DNA from: Calliphora vicina | Taxonomy: Eukaryota; Arthropoda; Insecta; Diptera; Calliphoridae | DNA length: 64,000 nucleotides | Reading direction: 5' to 3' | Assembly (NCBI RefSeq): GCF_958450345.1 | Contig: NC_088783.1 | Location: forward strand, 10,667,701 to 10,731,700 | In this document: one piece after another, positions 60,625 to 64,000 of the stretch | Layout: every line of letters starts with the position of its first letter | Position numbering within the stretch: the stretch's first letter is position 1 | Program-made: the position numbers and the translations under genes | Notes under the pieces: model-generated | What the model was told of the DNA's origin: nothing | The model's input: only the letters and a program-made list of their open reading frames with translations | Databases searched by the model: none

Positions 60625-61135
60625 GTAATTAAAATAAAAATAAACTGCTTTTATTTAAAATAAAAAAAATATTTTTATTTAAGTTTTTATTTTTTTCATA
60701 AAAATTTATATTGATGATACGTTTTTTTGTTTCAGAAAATAACAATTCAAAAAAACGTAAGCCACATACCTTAAAGTGTGTTCATAAAATATATTTCTAG
60801 AGTCATTGTAATTCAGATTTGAATATTTTGTTTCAATATCTGAAGTAGTTTTCATTTTATATCGTTTTTTGCTTCTCCTATAAACTTATTAAAAGTTATG
60901 TTACGTTATTTTGCAATTTAGGTGGCGAAATATAAGTTTTTTTGCGTTCATTCTTTATGCAAATGAAAATTTCAAAGGAACATATTAATTTTGAAGTTGT
61001 AACTTTAAGAATATAGCTATTTTACTAAAACGAAGTGATAAGTATTTGCGTACTCTATGGACTCCAAAAAAAATAGAATTGCTAAATGAGAACTGCTGCA
61101 TAAGTTTTTCGTTAACTTTTGTTTCACTGTGTACT

Positions 61136-64000
61136 TTTTTATTATTTCAAAACCAATTTTAAAACTGTAATATTTTCAAATATTTCCTTTCCATTTTCTT
61201 ATGTAATTCTAGTGACATGTTTGCTATTTTAGATGCTATCCTAAGTATAATCCGTCTTCTTGTCCTTGATATTTTCATAGTTCTAACACGACAAACATGG
61301 TTTTTTAAAAGTTTTTGCCATCTTCAAAATCATTCATATTTAAATACTTGTAGAGTAAAGATTTTTATAAATTTCTTTTAAACATTACACTCTCTCACAG
61401 CACTGCCCAGCAGGCTCCAACTATGACAAATAATAAGGAAAACAAACAGCTACACAAAAAAAAAAAAAAAACTGCTGAAATCCTAAAATTATGTTGATAA
61501 AAAAAATACAGACTTACACTTGTTTTTTTTCTATCATTCGCTTCAAATTCAATGTTTCCTTTCTGCTTACTCCTCTTGCCGTTTTGTTTGACTTGTAGAG
61601 GAAATGTTAGATAAATGTCGATGTAGTGGGAGCGTGTCAATAATAAGAAGAAGTTCTTTTATTTAAACACATTGCAGTAGTGTGAGTCTGAGTTGGTTGA
61701 TGATGATGACGATAGGTACAATATTCTAGTAGTGGTAGTGGTTGTAAGTACACGTGAAAGTTAAATCCAAGATTTTCTAAGGATTATTTTAACAACAACT
61801 CCCGTTCGATGACAATGACGATGAACAGCATGAAAGTACAAGTAATTGTTGTAGAATTACAAAATTTTTTGGTTTTAACAAAACATGATTATCTCTTCTC
61901 ATTTGTTTTAGTTTAAGTTTAAAATGAATGCAAGATTAAATGCTGACACCCTCTATTAATTTCAGTTAGAGATTGATGAAATTTAAATTGAGTTGTAAAA
62001 AATAATTGCTTTACACTGGTTTATAAGATTTGTTTGGTAATTTTCACAAGAATTGCTATTACAAATTTTTTTTGTTAAACAGATGATTCTATGTGGTTTA
62101 TTTTATTTAATTTTTTTTAAGCACTAATGAACACAATTTGTTAATATTTTTCTGGGGATTTATTTTAACAATTTACTTTTATGGACTTGATTCAATTTGT
62201 TTGCCATAAATTCCTTTAAATATGTTTTATTTTATACACTCGTTTACACTGTTTGAGAATTGTGTCAAGTCAGCATATTTTTATTTCTGTTAGATTTTTT
62301 TTCCTTTTTTTCGGTTGATATTTAAACGCAAGTTTAGTATAAACGTTTTATTTTGCAAAGATAAAACTTGTTTTTATTTTATATTTTATTTATGACCGTA
62401 TTTAGTTGAGTCAACACTTTTTTTTAGCAAAAATATTTTTTTTTACTAAAACCGTATGGGTCATAAAACCGACAAAATTCACTACGAATTTAAACACTGT
62501 TTTATAATTCTTAACGACATATTGTTGTTGTATTTATATACATTTTATAACAATTTGGCTTTTATTAATTTTTCAAAATTTTCTTTGTTAATTTTTTTAA
62601 TTCAATATTTTTCTTTTTTTTGGAAATCAGCTGCCAATTTGTTGAATTTTTTTTTAAACGCTAAAAGTAGAAAAAGAAACACAAAAAACACTTGTAGGAA
62701 ATTTTTATTTGAAACACATAAATTTTTGTTTATTTTTTTTTTAATAAAAATCACTTTTATTTCAGAATTCTTATTTCATAAATATTTTTTTACAAATTTA
62801 CTTTAAAGTAATTTTTAGTTAAACTTAATTATTTATTATAAAACTTAAAAAAAAAATTATACGGCAATTTAGTATCATTATTTTGTTTAACTACGTGTGA
62901 TTTAGAAAGGACAAAAACGGAATATATCGGTGTTCATATTGTGACAGACGCACCACCTCGAATTTCTGTTGTTTTGCTACTGTATAAAGCTTCAAATAAA
63001 AATAAAGAGCAAGAAAAAAGTATATGATTTTCACACACAACAAAAAAACACAACTGAATTGACACACACTCACTTAAGCAAAAAAAAAAACAAAAAAACA
63101 CTCATTATTATTAAACTCATGCAAACTGAAAATCATAGAATAAATGGAAAAAAGCGACAAAAAAACACTCACTAGATAGTAAAGTTTAGAGCATGATTTC
63201 AAAAACGTACAACAAAAACACACAACTTTATTTTTATTCCTGCAAAATATGGGATTTTTCCACTGTTTGTTATAGACACACCAGCAGACAAATACTTTTT
63301 GGGGAGAGCAGTCGAAACGAGCCAAGTCAGCCAACATCAAACAACTGACATTGTAGTATTAAGAGATTTTTATGTTTGGTCTAGAGAAAACATCTCATTT
63401 CACTAAACCCCTGTGTACTACTTCCACTACTACTACTACTCGCTGCTAAAAGCAACATTAACGTCAATAGCAGCAGCGGGAGCAGCAGTAACAGTAACAG
63501 CCAATGCTGCAGCATCCCAAAAAAAAGCAGCTGCAACATCACAGCTTCTCCATAATAGTGATAAAAGCTCCATGTACGCATGTTCTTAACACGAAAGGAT
63601 ACCAGCCGAAGAGAAATTTAAAAGCAAACCAAACAATATGTAGTAAAAAGGATATGAAGAAGATACCAAAGTTTGACATTTGTATTAGTAAAAAAAACCT
63701 CAGATAAAAGAGAGAGCTAGAGAGAAACTGAGATACTGGCCATAAGCACACGGAAATAAAACTGAAAAAGGAATAAGTGAAAAACTTTTGACATTTCGAA
63801 TGCTATAACATTTGATTTTTAGGGCCTTAATTTATAACATCATTTAATTTTATTTTTGATTTTTTTTTTTGAGAATTAGTTTAAGATTTTTTTAAAAATA
63901 ATATGTGAGTTTTGTTGCAAGAAAATTTTAATGAAATTGTTGATAAAATAAAAGATAATTGTGATAGTATATGTATAAAGTAGGCGCCAGCACCCAAGAA
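61136..64000. other. AT-rich non-coding DNA with short CAG/CA tracts
   Basis: No gene recognised. A CAG/CAA-rich stretch at 63425-63540 (ACTACTACTACT, AGCAGCAGCGGGAGCAGCAG) could belong to an unseen UTR or exon but no open frame runs through it: plus-strand frames meet stops and the minus frame (63381-63581) is Leu/Ser by composition. Around 61690-61830 GATGATGATGACGATAGG and similar tracts are low complexity. The 116-codon frame at 62456-62806 is Phe/Leu-rich from T-runs. Confidence 0.45.

Larger units (their letters stand above)
56200..61135 (+). mobile_element. Candidate Tc1-like host element with nested insertions
   Basis: Inverted arms lie at 56229-56320 (GGAGTCCATAGAGTTCGAAA, TTCTTAAAGTTATAACTTC) and 60985-61080 (GAAGTTGTAACTTTAAGAAT, GTACTCTATGGACTCC). 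Beyond the right arm, TTTTGTTTCACTGTG ends at 61135, as expected for a Tc1-type end (CACAGTG outward). A transposase relic and three other elements lie between. I infer a 1.8-2 kb Tc1-like element that was later invaded. The left CACAGTG end is not visible, so this remains a hypothesis. Confidence 0.35.

Noticed and set aside
62456..62806. 116-codon plus-strand frame
   Set aside because: Phe/Leu/Lys-rich product from T and A runs; no domain.
63381..63581. Leu/Ser-rich minus frame, possible CAG-repeat exon
   Set aside because: Both strands' frames are broken around it; the CAG tract is short and explains the composition.

Overview
The window is AT-rich eukaryotic DNA with no protein-coding gene I can support. 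Homopolymer runs, short microsatellites, many TA-flanked transposons, DINE-1/INE-1-like (Helitron-related) repeats and mariner copies all point to an insect. They fit a higher fly (calyptrate type) best; this is inference from repeat style, not from a marker gene. No open reading frame exceeds 127 codons, none shows a host protein family, and the only recognisable protein remnants are broken transposases. The window is therefore intergenic or lies inside a very long intron.

Layout. 1-5400: AT-rich DNA, a DINE-like composite with inverted arms (about 2240-3860) holding another DINE-like copy, then a 406-base tandem duplication (4546-5363) built on CTATAG/GACT motifs. 6690-10270: one copy of a 0.9 kb repeat, a 1.1 kb satellite of a 24-base hairpin-forming monomer (7743-8828), then a Helitron-related element with internal repeats. 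10271-17100: sparse DNA with dispersed copies of a hairpin repeat (GTGTGG-AAAA-CCACAC), a probable solo LTR (14424-14935, minus) and a Tc1-type MITE (15504-15734). 17514-21409: an unclassified TIR element, a full DINE-like copy and, directly next to it, a dead mariner with both ends. 22140-27330: another repeat family, a foldback element and a six-unit tandem array of the hairpin repeat.

28700-36960: a piggyBac-like MITE with TTAA flanks and a mariner relic, then inverted partners of earlier repeats (32380-33205 and 36300-36960), a second MITE copy in opposite orientation, and a mariner fragment split by a Tc1-type MITE. 38150-42150: a roughly 106-base minisatellite, a 232-base foldback, a DINE-like copy inside an AATAAAACTCATTTGAGGAG repeat region, and a third Tc1-type MITE. 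44173-46343: two opposed Helitron ends flanking a DINE-like block. 47821-50850: a hAT-like element with 8-base flanking repeats, a tRNA-derived sequence, a second mariner with TA duplications and a 60-base minisatellite.

56200-61135 is the richest part. A Tc1/mariner-superfamily transposase relic is interrupted by a hAT-type element with a perfect 8-base target duplication. A third Helitron end lies upstream, and a 1.2 kb TIR element with an unusual frameshifted transposase lies downstream. The rest, to 64000, is AT-rich with short CA/CAG tracts.

The features do not form a pathway. They record layered insertions: Helitron-like, mariner, Tc1, hAT, piggyBac-like and LTR elements, plus satellites that expanded locally.
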